This document shows, piece by piece, positions 1-11,088 of a stretch of DNA of 64,000 nt. The notes under the pieces are model-generated. The model worked only from the letters and a program-made list of their open reading frames with translations. It searched no databases and was not told where the DNA came from. Numbering within the stretch: position 1 is the stretch's first letter; each line of letters begins with the position of its first letter. Source of the DNA: Auanema rhodensis (taxonomy: Eukaryota; Nematoda; Chromadorea; Rhabditida; Rhabditidae); the NCBI GenBank assembly GCA_964057225.1, contig OZ059900.1, positions 4,846,501 through 4,910,500 on the forward strand, given 5' to 3'. The translations under genes were made by a program, and so were the position numbers.

Positions 1-38
1 AGTTACAAATCAAGATCACTTTCTTTGGATACTTAGGT

Positions 39-50
39 GGTATAGCTACC
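39..50. other. Short hairpin-capable dyad in each monomer
   Basis: GGTA (39-42) and TACC (47-50) can pair around a TAGC loop, and the centre TAGCTA is itself a palindrome. The element recurs in almost every unit. The two 1-bp-deleted monomers lose one base here (tatagct becomes tatgct), the 'tacttg' variants change the last base of the right arm, and a 'ggcatagc' variant (about 22,568 and 27,671) changes the left arm. A four-base stem is weak, so a structural role is only a possibility. Confidence 0.5.
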
Positions 51-55
51 TGTTC

Positions 56-65
56 ACAAAAAATT
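56..65. other. A-tract in each monomer
   Basis: A run of six A followed by TT within 'cacaaaaaattgg' sits at the same place in nearly every unit. The exceptions are the 'aaaagttgg' variants (about 9,740, 10,268, 23,821, 28,925 and 43,530) and one 'ttcccaaaaaatt' variant near 31,910. Phased A-tracts are a known source of DNA curvature in satellites. One A-tract per 176 bp could help place nucleosomes, which is inference here. Confidence 0.5.
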
Positions 66-73
66 GGAAGTCC

Positions 74-129
74 TGGTTACCATGCATCAAACCCATTAAG
101 ATTGTGTTTCTAGACTAATATAACCATGG
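74..129. other. Cluster of palindromic sites in each monomer
   Basis: Within 56 bp the consensus holds TGGTTACCA (74-82), ATGCAT (82-87), TCTAGA (109-114) and CCATGG (124-129), all two-fold symmetric. They flank variable patch 1 and end where patch 2 begins. TCTAGA is lost in a small set of B monomers carrying 'tttcttaacta' or 'tttcttgacta' (about 14,191, 16,303, 17,007, 19,823, 54,141, 57,661 and the window end). CCATGG is lost in 'gag' and 'ataagcatgg' variants. These make useful markers; a protein-binding role is not shown. Confidence 0.6.
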
Positions 130-176
130 GAAATTCATTTAAGTTCACAGTATTCTTCTATCTTTAACGGTATCCG

Positions 177-352
177 AGTTACAAATCAAGATCACTTTCT
201 TTGGATACTTAGGTGGTATAGCTACCTGTTCACAAAAAATTGGAAGTTTTGGTTACCATGCATCAAATCCTTTAAGATAGTGTTTCTAGACTAATATAAC
301 CATGGGGACTTCATCAAATTTTACAGTATTCTTCTATCTTTAACGGTATCCG
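177..352 (+). repeat. Representative monomer, family B ('agtttt' form)
   Basis: Family B carries 'atcctttaag' at 91-100 followed by 'atagtg', and usually 'ggggacttcatcaaa' in patch 2. This copy also has 'agtttt' at 69-74 and 'tttacag' at 144-150. The 'agtttt' form recurs as one member of a repeated group in X and X', usually preceded by the 'agtaac' change at monomer position 5. Confidence 0.9.
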
Positions 353-880
353 AGTTACAAATCAAGATCACTTTCTTTGGATACTTAGGTGGTATAGCTA
401 CCTGTTCACAAAAAATTGGAAGTTTTGGTTACCATGCATCAAATCCTTTAAGATAGTGTTTCTAGACTAATATAACCATGGGAAATTTATTTAAGTTCAC
501 AGTATTCTTTTATCTTCAACGGTATCCGAGTTACAAATCAAGATCACTTTCTTTGGATACTTATGTGGTATAGCTACCTGTTCACAAAAAATTGGAAGTC
601 TTGGTTACCATGCATCAAATCCTTTAAGATAGTGTTTCTAGACTAATATAACCATGGGGACTTCATCAAATTTCACAGTATTCTTCTATCTTTAACGGTA
701 TCCGAGTTACAAATCAAGATCACTTTCTTTGGATACTTAGGTGGTATAGCTACCTGTTCACAAAAAATTGGAAGTCCTGGTTACCATGCATCAAACCCAT
801 TAAGATTGTGTTTCTAGACTAATATAACCATGGGAAATTCATTTAAGTTCACAGTATTCTTCTATCTTTAACGGTATCCG

Positions 881-1056
881 AGTTACAAATCAAGATCACT
901 TTCTTTGGATACTTAGGTGGTATAGCTACCTGTTCACAAAAAATTGGAAGTCTTGGTTACCATGCATCAAACACAATACGATAGTGTTTCTAGACTAATA
1001 TGACCATGGGAAATTCATTTAAGTTCACAGTATTCTTTTATCTTTAACGGTATCCG
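881..1056 (+). repeat. Representative monomer, family C
   Basis: Family C is defined by 'acacaatacg' at 91-100, which adds a third CpG, followed by 'atagtg'. It normally has 'tcttgg' at 71-76, 'atgacc' at 120-125, 'gggaaattcattt' in patch 2 and 'ctttta' at 155-160. It is frequent in X and X', where it is usually followed by a B' monomer. Confidence 0.9.
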
Positions 1057-1232
1057 AGTTACAAATCAAGATCACTTTCTTTGGATACTTAGGTGGTATA
1101 GCTACCTGTTCACAAAAAATTGGAAGTCTTGGTTACCATGCATCAAATCCTTTGAGATAGTGTTTCTAGACTAATATAACCATGGGGACTTCATCAAATT
1201 TCACAGTATTCTTCTATCTTCAACGGTATCCG
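1057..1232 (+). repeat. Representative monomer, family B'
   Basis: B' differs from B at one patch-1 base ('atcctttgag') and normally carries 'tcttgg' at 71-76 and 'cttcaacgg' at 162-170. It follows C in a recurring C-B' pair, most clearly in 881-4,600. It is characteristic of X and X' and rare in Y and Y'. Confidence 0.9.
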
Positions 1233-2285
1233 AGTTACAAATCAAGATCACTTTCTTTGGATACTTAGGTGGTATAGCTACCTATTCACAAAAAATTGGA
1301 AGTCCTGGTTACCATGCATCAAACCCATTAAGATTGTGTTTCTAGACTAATATAACCATGGGAAATTCATTTAAGTTAACAGTATTCTTCTATCTTTAAC
1401 GGTATCCGAGTTACAAATCAAGATCACTTTCTTTGGATACTTAGGTGGTATAGCTACCTGTTCACAAAAAATTGGAAGTCTTGGTTACCATGCATCAAAC
1501 ACAATACGATAGTGTTTCTAGACTAATATGACCATGGGAAATTCATTTAAGTTCACAGTATTCTTTTATCTTTAACGGTATCCGAGTTACAAATCAAGAT
1601 CACTTTCTTTGGATACTTAGGTGGTATAGCTACCTGTTCACAAAAAATTGGAAGTCTTGGTTACCATGCATCAAATCCTTTGAGATAGTGTTTCTAGACT
1701 AATATAACCATGGGGACTTCATCAAATTTCACAGTATTCTTCTATCTTCAACGGTATCCGAGTTACAAATCAAGATCACTTTCTTTGGATACTTAGGTGG
1801 TATAGCTACCTGTTCACAAAAAATTGGAAGTCTTGGTTACCATGCATCAAACACAATACGATAGTGTTTCTAGACTAATATGACCATGGGAAATTCATTT
1901 AAGTTCACAGTATTCTTTTATCTTTAACGGTATCCGAGTTACAAATCAAGATCACTTTCTTTGGATACTTAGGTGGTATAGCTACCTGTTCACAAAAAAT
2001 TGGAAGTCTTGGTTACCATGCATCAAATCCTTTGAGATAGTGTTTCTAGACTAATATAACCATGGGGACTTCATCAAATTTCACAGTATTCTTCTATCTT
2101 CAACGGTATCCGAGTTACAAATCAAGATCACTTTCTTTGGATACTTAGGTGGTATAGCTACCTATTCACAAAAAATTGGAAGTCCTGGTTACCATGCATC
2201 AAACCCATTAAGATTGTGTTTCTAGACTAATATAACCATGGGAAATTCATTTAAGTTCACAGTATTCTTCTATCTTTAACGGTAT
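1057..2285 (+). repeat. 7-monomer block, copy 1 (11-monomer offset)
   Basis: The monomer order B', A, C, B', C, B', A recurs 1,936 bp (11 monomers) to the right at 2,993-4,221. Both copies share the otherwise uncommon 'cctattcac' change (monomer position 52) in the A members. The last A member differs ('gttcacag' here, 'gttaacag' in the other copy), and the next unit is unrelated in family. This is a local higher-order repeat built from the C-B'-A theme. Confidence 0.75.
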
Positions 2286-2816
2286 CCGAGTAACAAATCA
2301 AGATCACTTTCTTTGGATACTTAGGTGGTATAGCTACCTGTTCACAAAAAATTGGAAGTTTTGGTTACCATGCATCAAATCCTTTAAGATAGTGTTTCTA
2401 GACTAATATAACCATGGGGACTTCATCAAATTTTACAGTATTCTTCTATCTTTAACGGTATCCGAGTTACAAATCAAGATCACTTTCTTTGGATACTTAG
2501 GTGGTATAGCTACCTGTTCACAAAAAATTGGAAGTCTTGGTTACCATGCATCAAATCCTTTGAGATAGTGTTTCTAGACTAATATAACCATGGGGACTTC
2601 ATCAAATTTCACAGTATTCTTCTATCTTCAACGGTATCCGAGTTACAAATCAAGATCACTTTCTTTGGATACTTAGGTGGTATAGCTACCTATTCACAAA
2701 AAATTGGAAGTCCTGGTTACCATGCATCAAACCCATTAAGATTGTGTTTCTAGACTAATATAACCATGGGAAATTCATTTAAGTTAACAGTATTCTTCTA
2801 TCTTTAACGGTATCCG

Positions 2817-2992
2817 AGTTACAAATCAAGATCACTTTCTTTGGATACTTAGGTGGTATAGCTACCTGTTCACAAAAAATTGGAAGTCTTGGTTACCATG
2901 CATCAAATCCTTTAAGATAGTGTTTCTAGACTAATATAACCATGGGAAATTCATTTAAGTTCACAGTATTCTTTTATCTTTAACGGTATCCG
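2817..2992 (+). repeat. Hybrid monomer, B front and C/A back
   Basis: Patch 1 is B ('atcctttaag') with 'ataacc', but patch 2 is 'gggaaattcattt' and the end is 'ctttta', as in C monomers. B is otherwise nearly always followed by a 'gggg' patch 2. The switch lies between monomer positions about 104 and 129, consistent with crossing-over or gene conversion inside the unit. Confidence 0.65.
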
Positions 2993-4221
2993 AGTTACAA
3001 ATCAAGATCACTTTCTTTGGATACTTAGGTGGTATAGCTACCTGTTCACAAAAAATTGGAAGTCTTGGTTACCATGCATCAAATCCTTTGAGATAGTGTT
3101 TCTAGACTAATATAACCATGGGGACTTCATCAAATTTCACAGTATTCTTCTATCTTCAACGGTATCCGAGTTACAAATCAAGATCACTTTCTTTGGATAC
3201 TTAGGTGGTATAGCTACCTATTCACAAAAAATTGGAAGTCCTGGTTACCATGCATCAAACCCATTAAGATTGTGTTTCTAGACTAATATAACCATGGGAA
3301 ATTCATTTAAGTTAACAGTATTCTTCTATCTTTAACGGTATCCGAGTTACAAATCAAGATCACTTTCTTTGGATACTTAGGTGGTATAGCTACCTGTTCA
3401 CAAAAAATTGGAAGTCTTGGTTACCATGCATCAAACACAATACGATAGTGTTTCTAGACTAATATGACCATGGGAAATTCATTTAAGTTCACAGTATTCT
3501 TTTATCTTTAACGGTATCCGAGTTACAAATCAAGATCACTTTCTTTGGATACTTAGGTGGTATAGCTACCTGTTCACAAAAAATTGGAAGTCTTGGTTAC
3601 CATGCATCAAATCCTTTGAGATAGTGTTTCTAGACTAATATAACCATGGGGACTTCATCAAATTTCACAGTATTCTTCTATCTTCAACGGTATCCGAGTT
3701 ACAAATCAAGATCACTTTCTTTGGATACTTAGGTGGTATAGCTACCTGTTCACAAAAAATTGGAAGTCTTGGTTACCATGCATCAAACACAATACGATAG
3801 TGTTTCTAGACTAATATGACCATGGGAAATTCATTTAAGTTCACAGTATTCTTTTATCTTTAACGGTATCCGAGTTACAAATCAAGATCACTTTCTTTGG
3901 ATACTTAGGTGGTATAGCTACCTGTTCACAAAAAATTGGAAGTCTTGGTTACCATGCATCAAATCCTTTGAGATAGTGTTTCTAGACTAATATAACCATG
4001 GGGACTTCATCAAATTTCACAGTATTCTTCTATCTTCAACGGTATCCGAGTTACAAATCAAGATCACTTTCTTTGGATACTTAGGTGGTATAGCTACCTA
4101 TTCACAAAAAATTGGAAGTCCTGGTTACCATGCATCAAACCCATTAAGATTGTGTTTCTAGACTAATATAACCATGGGAAATTCATTTAAGTTAACAGTA
4201 TTCTTCTATCTTTAACGGTAT
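2993..4221 (+). repeat. 7-monomer block, copy 2 (11-monomer offset)
   Basis: Right-hand partner of 1,057-2,285, with the same family order and the shared 'cctattcac' change. It is followed at 4,225 by further C and B' units, whereas copy 1 is followed by the 'agtaac'/'agtttt' B monomer at 2,289. Confidence 0.75.
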
Positions 4222-5989
4222 CCGAGTTACAAATCAAGATCACTTTCTTTGGATACTTAGGTGGTATAGCTACCTGTTCACAAAAAATTGGAAGTCTTGG
4301 TTACCATGCATCAAACACAATACGATAGTGTTTCTAGACTAATATGACCATGGGAAATTCATTTAAGTTCACAGTATTCTTTTATCTTTAACGGTATCCG
4401 AGTTACAAATCAAGATCACTTTCTTTGGATACTTAGGTGGTATAGCTACCTGTTCACAAAAAATTGGAAGTCTTGGTTACCATGCATCAAATCCTTTGAG
4501 ATAGTGTTTCTAGACTAATATAACCATGGGGACTTCATCAAATTTCACAGTATTCTTCTATCTTCAACGGTATCCGAGTTACAAATCAAGATCACTTTCT
4601 TTGGATACTTAGGTGGTATAGCTACCTGTTCACAAAAAATTGGAAGTCCTGGTTACCATGCATCAAACCCATTAAAATTGTGTTTCTAGACTAATATGAC
4701 CATGGGAAATTCTTTTAAGTTTACAGTATTCTTCTATCTTTAACGGTATCCGAGTAACAAATCAAGATCACTTTCTTTGGATACTTAGGTGGTATAGCTA
4801 CCTGTTCACAAAAAATTGGAAGTTTTGGTTACCATGCATCAAATCCTTTAAGATAGTGTTTCTAGACTAATATAACCATGGGGACTTCATCAAATTTTAC
4901 AGTATTCTTCTATCTTTAACGGTATCCGAGTTACAAATCAAGATCACTTTCTTTGGATACTTAGGTGGTATAGCTACCTGTTCACAAAAAATTGGAAGTC
5001 CTGGTTACCATGCATCAAACCCATTAAGATTGTGTTTCTAGACTAATATGACCATGGGAAATTCATTTAAGTTCACAGTATTCTTCTATCTTCAACGGTA
5101 TCCGAGTTAAAAATCAAGATCACTTTCTTTGGATACTTAGGTGGTATAGCTACCTGTTCACAAAAAATTGGAAGTCCTGGTTACCATGCATCAAACCCAT
5201 TAAGATTGTGTTTCTAGACTAATATGACCATGGGAAATTCATTTAAGTTCACAGTATTCTTCTATCTTCAACGGTATCCGAGTTACAAATCAAGATCACT
5301 TTCTTTGGATACTTAGGTGGTATAGCTACCTGTTCACAAAAAATTGGAAGTCTTGGTTACCATGCATCAAATCCTTTGAGATAGTGTTTCTAGACTAATA
5401 TAACCATGGGGACTTCATCAAATTTCACAGTATTCTTCTATCTTCAACGGTATCCGAGTTACAAATCAAGATCACTTTCTTTGGATACTTAGGTGGTATA
5501 GCTACCTGTTCACAAAAAATTGGAAGTCCTGGTTACCATGCATCAAACCCATTAAGATTGTGTTTCTAGACTAATATGACCATGGGAAATTCATTTAAGT
5601 TCACAGTATTCTTCTATCTTCAACGGTATCCGAGTTACAAATCAAGATCACTTTCTTTGGATACTTAGGTGGTATAGCTACCTGTTCACAAAAAATTGGA
5701 AGTCCTGGTTACCATGCATCAAACCCATTAAGATTGTGTTTCTAGACTAATATGACCATGGGAAATTCATTTAAGTTCACAGTATTCTTCTATCTTTAAC
5801 GGTATCCGAGTTACAAATCAAGATCACTTTCTTTGGATACTTAGGTGGTATAGCTACCTGTTCACAAAAAATTGGAAGTCTTGGTTACCATGCATCAAAT
5901 CCTTTGAGATAGTGTTTCTAGACTAATATAACCATGGGGACTTCATCAAATTTCACAGTATTCTTCTATCTTCAACGGTATCCGAGTTA

Positions 5990-7750
5990 CAAATCAAGAT
6001 CACTTTCTTTGGATACTTAGGTGGTATAGCTACCTGTTCACAAAAAATTGGAAGTCCTGGTTACCATGCATCAAACCCATTAAGATTGTGTTTCTAGACT
6101 AATATGACCATGGGAAATTCATTTAAGTTCACAGTATTCTTCTATCTTTAACGGTATCCGAGTTACAAATCAAGATCACTTTCTTTGGATACTTAGGTGG
6201 TATAGCTACCTGTTCACAAAAAATTGGAAGTCTTGGTTACCATGCATCAAATCCTTTGAGATAGTGTTTCTAGACTAATATAACCATGGGGACTTCATCA
6301 AATTTCACAGTATTCTTCTATCTTCAACGGTATCCGAGTTACAAATCAAGATCACTTTCTTTGGATACTTAGGTGGTATAGCTACCTGTTCACAAAAAAT
6401 TGGAAGTCTTGGTTACCATGCATCAAACACAATACGATAGTGTTTCTAGACTAATATGACCATGGGAAATTCATTTAAGTTTACAGTATTCTTCTATCTT
6501 TAACGGTATCCGAGTAACAAATCAAGATCACTTTCTTTGGATACTTAGGTGGTATAGCTACCTGTTCACAAAAAATTGGAAGTTTTGGTTACCATGCATC
6601 AAATCCTTTAAGATAGTGTTTCTAGACTAATATAACCATGGGGACTTCATCAAATTTTACAGTATTCTTCTATCTTTAACGGTATCCGAGTTACAAATCA
6701 AGATCACTTTCTTTGGATACTTAGGTGGTATAGCTACCTGTTCACAAAAAATTGGAAGTCCTGGTTACCATGCATCAAACCCATTAAAATTGTGTTTCTA
6801 GACTAATATGACCATGGGAAATTTATTTAAGTTCACAGTATTCTTTTATCTTCAACGGTATCCGAGTTACAAATCAAGATCACTTTCTTTGGATACTTAT
6901 GTGGTATAGCTACCTGTTCACAAAAAATTGGAAGTCTTGGTTACCATGCATCAAATCCTTTAAGATAGTGTTTCTAGACTAATATAACCATGGGGACTTC
7001 ATCAAATTTCACAGTATTCTTCTATCTTTAACGGTATCCGAGTTACAAATCAAGATCACTTTCTTTGGATACTTAGGTGGTATAGCTACCTGTTCACAAA
7101 AAATTGGAAGTCCTGGTTACCATGCATCAAACCCATTAAGATTGTGTTTCTAGACTAATATAACCATGGGAAATTCATTTAAGTTCACAGTATTCTTCTA
7201 TCTTTAACGGTATCCGAGTTACAAATCAAGATCACTTTCTTTGGATACTTAGGTGGTATAGCTACCTGTTCACAAAAAATTGGAAGTCTTGGTTACCATG
7301 CATCAAACACAATACGATAGTGTTTCTAGACTAATATGACCATGGGAAATTCATTTAAGTTCACAGTATTCTTTTATCTTTAACGGTATCCGAGTTACAA
7401 ATCAAGATCACTTTCTTTGGATACTTAGGTGGTATAGCTACCTGTTCACAAAAAATTGGAAGTCTTGGTTACCATGCATCAAATCCTTTGAGATAGTGTT
7501 TCTAGACTAATATAACCATGGGGACTTCATCAAATTTCACAGTATTCTTCTATCTTCAACGGTATCCGAGTTACAAATCAAGATCACTTTCTTTGGATAC
7601 TTAGGTGGTATAGCTACCTGTTCACAAAAAATTGGAAGTCTTGGTTACCATGCATCAAATCCTTTGAGATAGTGTTTCTAGACTAATATAACCATGGGGA
7701 CTTCATCAAATTTCACAGTATTCTTCTATCTTTAACGGTATCCGAGTAAC
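5990..7750 (+). repeat. 10-monomer (1,760-bp) tandem duplication, copy 1
   Basis: The family order (A, B', C, 'agtaac'-B, A', 'tatgtgg'-B, A, C, B', B') repeats 1,760 bp to the right. Matching markers include 'agtaac' at 6,513 and 8,273, and 'tatgtgg' at 6,897 and 8,657. Few differences are seen: 'tcgttt' near 8,230, and 'cctgg' for 'tcttgg' in the last member of copy 2. The breakpoint lies in the hybrid monomer starting at 7,745. Confidence 0.85.
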
Positions 7751-7920
7751 AAATCAAGATCACTTTCTTTGGATACTTAGGTGGTATAGCTACCTGTTCA
7801 CAAAAAATTGGAAGTCCTGGTTACCATGCATCAAACCCATTAAGATTGTGTTTCTAGACTAATATGACCATGGGAAATTCATTTAAGTTCACAGTATTCT
7901 TCTATCTTTAACGGTATCCG
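7745..7920 (+). repeat. Junction hybrid monomer of the 10-monomer duplication
   Basis: The front carries 'agtaac' like the monomer at 9,505, which lies at the far end of copy 2. The rest ('cctgg', 'acccattaag', 'atgacc', 'gggaaattc') matches the monomer at 5,985, where copy 1 begins. The switch falls between monomer positions 5 and 73, i.e. about 7,750-7,817. This is what unequal crossing-over between misaligned units leaves behind. Confidence 0.75.
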
Positions 7921-9510
7921 AGTTACAAATCAAGATCACTTTCTTTGGATACTTAGGTGGTATAGCTACCTGTTCACAAAAAATTGGAAGTCTTGGTTAC
8001 CATGCATCAAATCCTTTGAGATAGTGTTTCTAGACTAATATAACCATGGGGACTTCATCAAATTTCACAGTATTCTTCTATCTTCAACGGTATCCGAGTT
8101 ACAAATCAAGATCACTTTCTTTGGATACTTAGGTGGTATAGCTACCTGTTCACAAAAAATTGGAAGTCTTGGTTACCATGCATCAAACACAATACGATAG
8201 TGTTTCTAGACTAATATGACCATGGGAAATTCGTTTAAGTTTACAGTATTCTTCTATCTTTAACGGTATCCGAGTAACAAATCAAGATCACTTTCTTTGG
8301 ATACTTAGGTGGTATAGCTACCTGTTCACAAAAAATTGGAAGTTTTGGTTACCATGCATCAAATCCTTTAAGATAGTGTTTCTAGACTAATATAACCATG
8401 GGGACTTCATCAAATTTTACAGTATTCTTCTATCTTTAACGGTATCCGAGTTACAAATCAAGATCACTTTCTTTGGATACTTAGGTGGTATAGCTACCTG
8501 TTCACAAAAAATTGGAAGTCCTGGTTACCATGCATCAAACCCATTAAAATTGTGTTTCTAGACTAATATGACCATGGGAAATTTATTTAAGTTCACAGTA
8601 TTCTTTTATCTTCAACGGTATCCGAGTTACAAATCAAGATCACTTTCTTTGGATACTTATGTGGTATAGCTACCTGTTCACAAAAAATTGGAAGTCTTGG
8701 TTACCATGCATCAAATCCTTTAAGATAGTGTTTCTAGACTAATATAACCATGGGGACTTCATCAAATTTCACAGTATTCTTCTATCTTTAACGGTATCCG
8801 AGTTACAAATCAAGATCACTTTCTTTGGATACTTAGGTGGTATAGCTACCTGTTCACAAAAAATTGGAAGTCCTGGTTACCATGCATCAAACCCATTAAG
8901 ATTGTGTTTCTAGACTAATATAACCATGGGAAATTCATTTAAGTTCACAGTATTCTTCTATCTTTAACGGTATCCGAGTTACAAATCAAGATCACTTTCT
9001 TTGGATACTTAGGTGGTATAGCTACCTGTTCACAAAAAATTGGAAGTCTTGGTTACCATGCATCAAACACAATACGATAGTGTTTCTAGACTAATATGAC
9101 CATGGGAAATTCATTTAAGTTCACAGTATTCTTTTATCTTTAACGGTATCCGAGTTACAAATCAAGATCACTTTCTTTGGATACTTAGGTGGTATAGCTA
9201 CCTGTTCACAAAAAATTGGAAGTCTTGGTTACCATGCATCAAATCCTTTGAGATAGTGTTTCTAGACTAATATAACCATGGGGACTTCATCAAATTTCAC
9301 AGTATTCTTCTATCTTCAACGGTATCCGAGTTACAAATCAAGATCACTTTCTTTGGATACTTAGGTGGTATAGCTACCTGTTCACAAAAAATTGGAAGTC
9401 CTGGTTACCATGCATCAAATCCTTTGAGATAGTGTTTCTAGACTAATATAACCATGGGGACTTCATCAAATTTCACAGTATTCTTCTATCTTTAACGGTA
9501 TCCGAGTAAC
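7751..9510 (+). repeat. 10-monomer (1,760-bp) tandem duplication, copy 2
   Basis: Second copy, directly adjacent to the first. Homology stops in the monomer at 9,505, which continues as B' instead of A. It lies at the right edge of zone X. Confidence 0.85.
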
Positions 9511-9632
9511 AAATCAAGATCACTTTCTTTGGATACTTAGGTGGTATAGCTACCTGTTCACAAAAAATTGGAAGTCTTGGTTACCATGCATCAAATCCTT
9601 TGAGATAGTGTTTCTAGACTAATATAACCATG

Positions 9633-10384
9633 GGGACTTCATTAAAATGTACAATATTCTTCTATCTTTAACGGTATCCGAGTTACAAATCAAGATCACT
9701 TTCTTTGGATACTTAGGTGGTATAGCTACCTGTTCACAAAAAGTTGGAAGTCCTGGTTACCATGCATCAAATCCTTTAAGATAGTGTTTCTAGACTAATA
9801 TAACCATGGGGACTTTATCAAATTTCACAGTATTCTTCTATCTTTAACGGTATCCGAGTTACAAATCAAGATCACTTTCTTTGGATACTTAGGTGGTATA
9901 GCTACCTGTTCACAAAAAATTGGAAGTCCTGGTTACCATGCATCAAATCCTTTGAGATAGTGTTTCTAGACTAATATAACCATGGGGACTTCATCAAATT
10001 TCACAGTATTCTTCTATCTTTAACGGTATCCGAGTTACAAATCAAGATCACTTTCTTTGGATACTTAGGTGGTATAGCTACCTGTTCACAAAAAATTGGA
10101 AGTCCTGGTTACCATGCATCAAATCCTTTAAGATAGTGTTTCTAGACTAATATGACCATGGGGACTTCATTAAAATGTACAATATTCTTCTATCTTTAAC
10201 GGTATCCGAGTTACAAATCAAGATCACTTTCTTTGGATACTTAGGTGGTATAGCTACCTGTTCACAAAAAGTTGGAAGTCCTGGTTACCATGCATCAAAT
10301 CCTTTAAGATAGTGTTTCTAGACTAATATAACCATGGGGACTTTATCAAATTTCACAGTATTCTTCTATCTTTAACGGTATCCG
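9633..10384 (+). repeat. 3-monomer (528-bp) repeat at the X-to-Y transition
   Basis: Two rare markers, 'attaaaatgtacaatattc' (9,641 and 10,169) and 'aaaagttgg' (about 9,740 and 10,268), recur 528 bp apart together with the following 'gactttatc' B monomer. This stretch marks the change from X-type to Y-type monomers. 'aaaagttgg' appears again at the equivalent X'-to-Y' transition (43,471-43,646). Confidence 0.75.
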
Positions 10385-11088
10385 AGTTACAAATCAAGAT
10401 CACTTTCTTTGGATACTTAGGTGGTATAGCTACCTGTTCACAAAAAATTGGAAGTCCTGGTTACCATGCATCAAATTCTTTAAGATAGTGTTTCTAGACT
10501 AATATGACCATGGGGACTTCATTAAAATTAACAGTATTCTTCTATCTTTAACGGTATCCGAGTTACAAATCAAGATCACTTTCTTTGGATACTTAGGTGG
10601 TATAGCTACCTGTTCACAAAAAATTGGAAGTCCTGGTTACCATGCATCAAACCCATTAAGATTGTGTTTCTAGACTAATATAACTATGGGAAATTCATTT
10701 AAGTTCACATTATTCTTCTATCTTTAACGGTATCCGAGTTACAAATCAAGATCACTTTCTTTGGATACTTAGGTGGTATAGCTACCTGTTCACAAAAAAT
10801 TGGAAGTCCTGGTTACCATGCATCAAATCCTTTAAGATAGTGTTTCTAGACTAATATAACCATGGGGACTTTATCAAATTTCACAGTATTCTTCTATCTT
10901 TAACGGTATCCGAGTTACAAATCAAGATCACTTTCTTTGGATACTTAGGTGGTATAGCTACCTGTTCACAAAAAATTGGAAGTCCTGGTTACCATGCATC
11001 AAATCCTTTAAGATAGTGTTTCTAGACTAATATAACCATGGGGACTTCATCAAATTTCACAGTATTCTTCTATCTTTAACGGTATCCG
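10209..11088 (+). repeat. 5-monomer transition block, left copy
   Basis: The series 'aaaagttgg'-B, D, A with 'ataactatgg', 'gactttatc'-B, B matches 43,471-44,350 at an offset of 33,262 bp (189 monomers less the two 1-bp deletions). The rare 'ataactatgg' change is present in both. Private differences include 'cacattattc' at about 10,709 and 'atTcttta' near 10,476 here, and 'agtttt' in the right copy's D monomer. Confidence 0.75.

Larger units (their letters stand above)
1..176 (+). repeat. Reference monomer, family A
   Basis: First complete unit, used here for monomer numbering (1 = first base of 'agttacaaat'). Family A is defined by 'acccattaag' at 91-100 followed by 'attgtg', then 'gggaaattc' at 128-136 and 'ttcacag' at 144-150. 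Nearly invariant stretches are about 6-35, 53-70, 104-117 and 147-157. Single sites that vary between units are 5 (t/a), 36 (g/t), 50 (c/t), 52 (g/a), 72-73 (cc/ct/tt), 122 (a/g), 146 (c/t/a), 158 (c/t) and 165 (t/c). A is the commonest family by eye and the main family of zones Y and Y'. Confidence 0.95.

Noticed and set aside
31-40. Telomere-like motif in 'acttaggtgg'
   Set aside because: Only a partial resemblance to TTTAGGG, once per monomer and not in tandem, so this is not interstitial telomere DNA.
39-50. Terminator or structured RNA element at the 'ggtatagctacc' dyad
   Set aside because: The stem is only 4 bp and low in stability, is not followed by a T run, and there is no transcription unit.
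161-190. CENP-B box near the monomer boundary ('ctttaacggtatccgag')
   Set aside because: Best fits on either strand miss several of the essential bases of the TTCG....A..CGGG core, so the match is no better than chance.
5101-5120. 'agttaaaaatc' and other single-unit changes (e.g. 10,709; 20,883; 33,017; 50,625; 52,388) as functional sites
   Set aside because: Each is a private substitution in one monomer, as expected of random mutation or sequencing error, with no recurring context.
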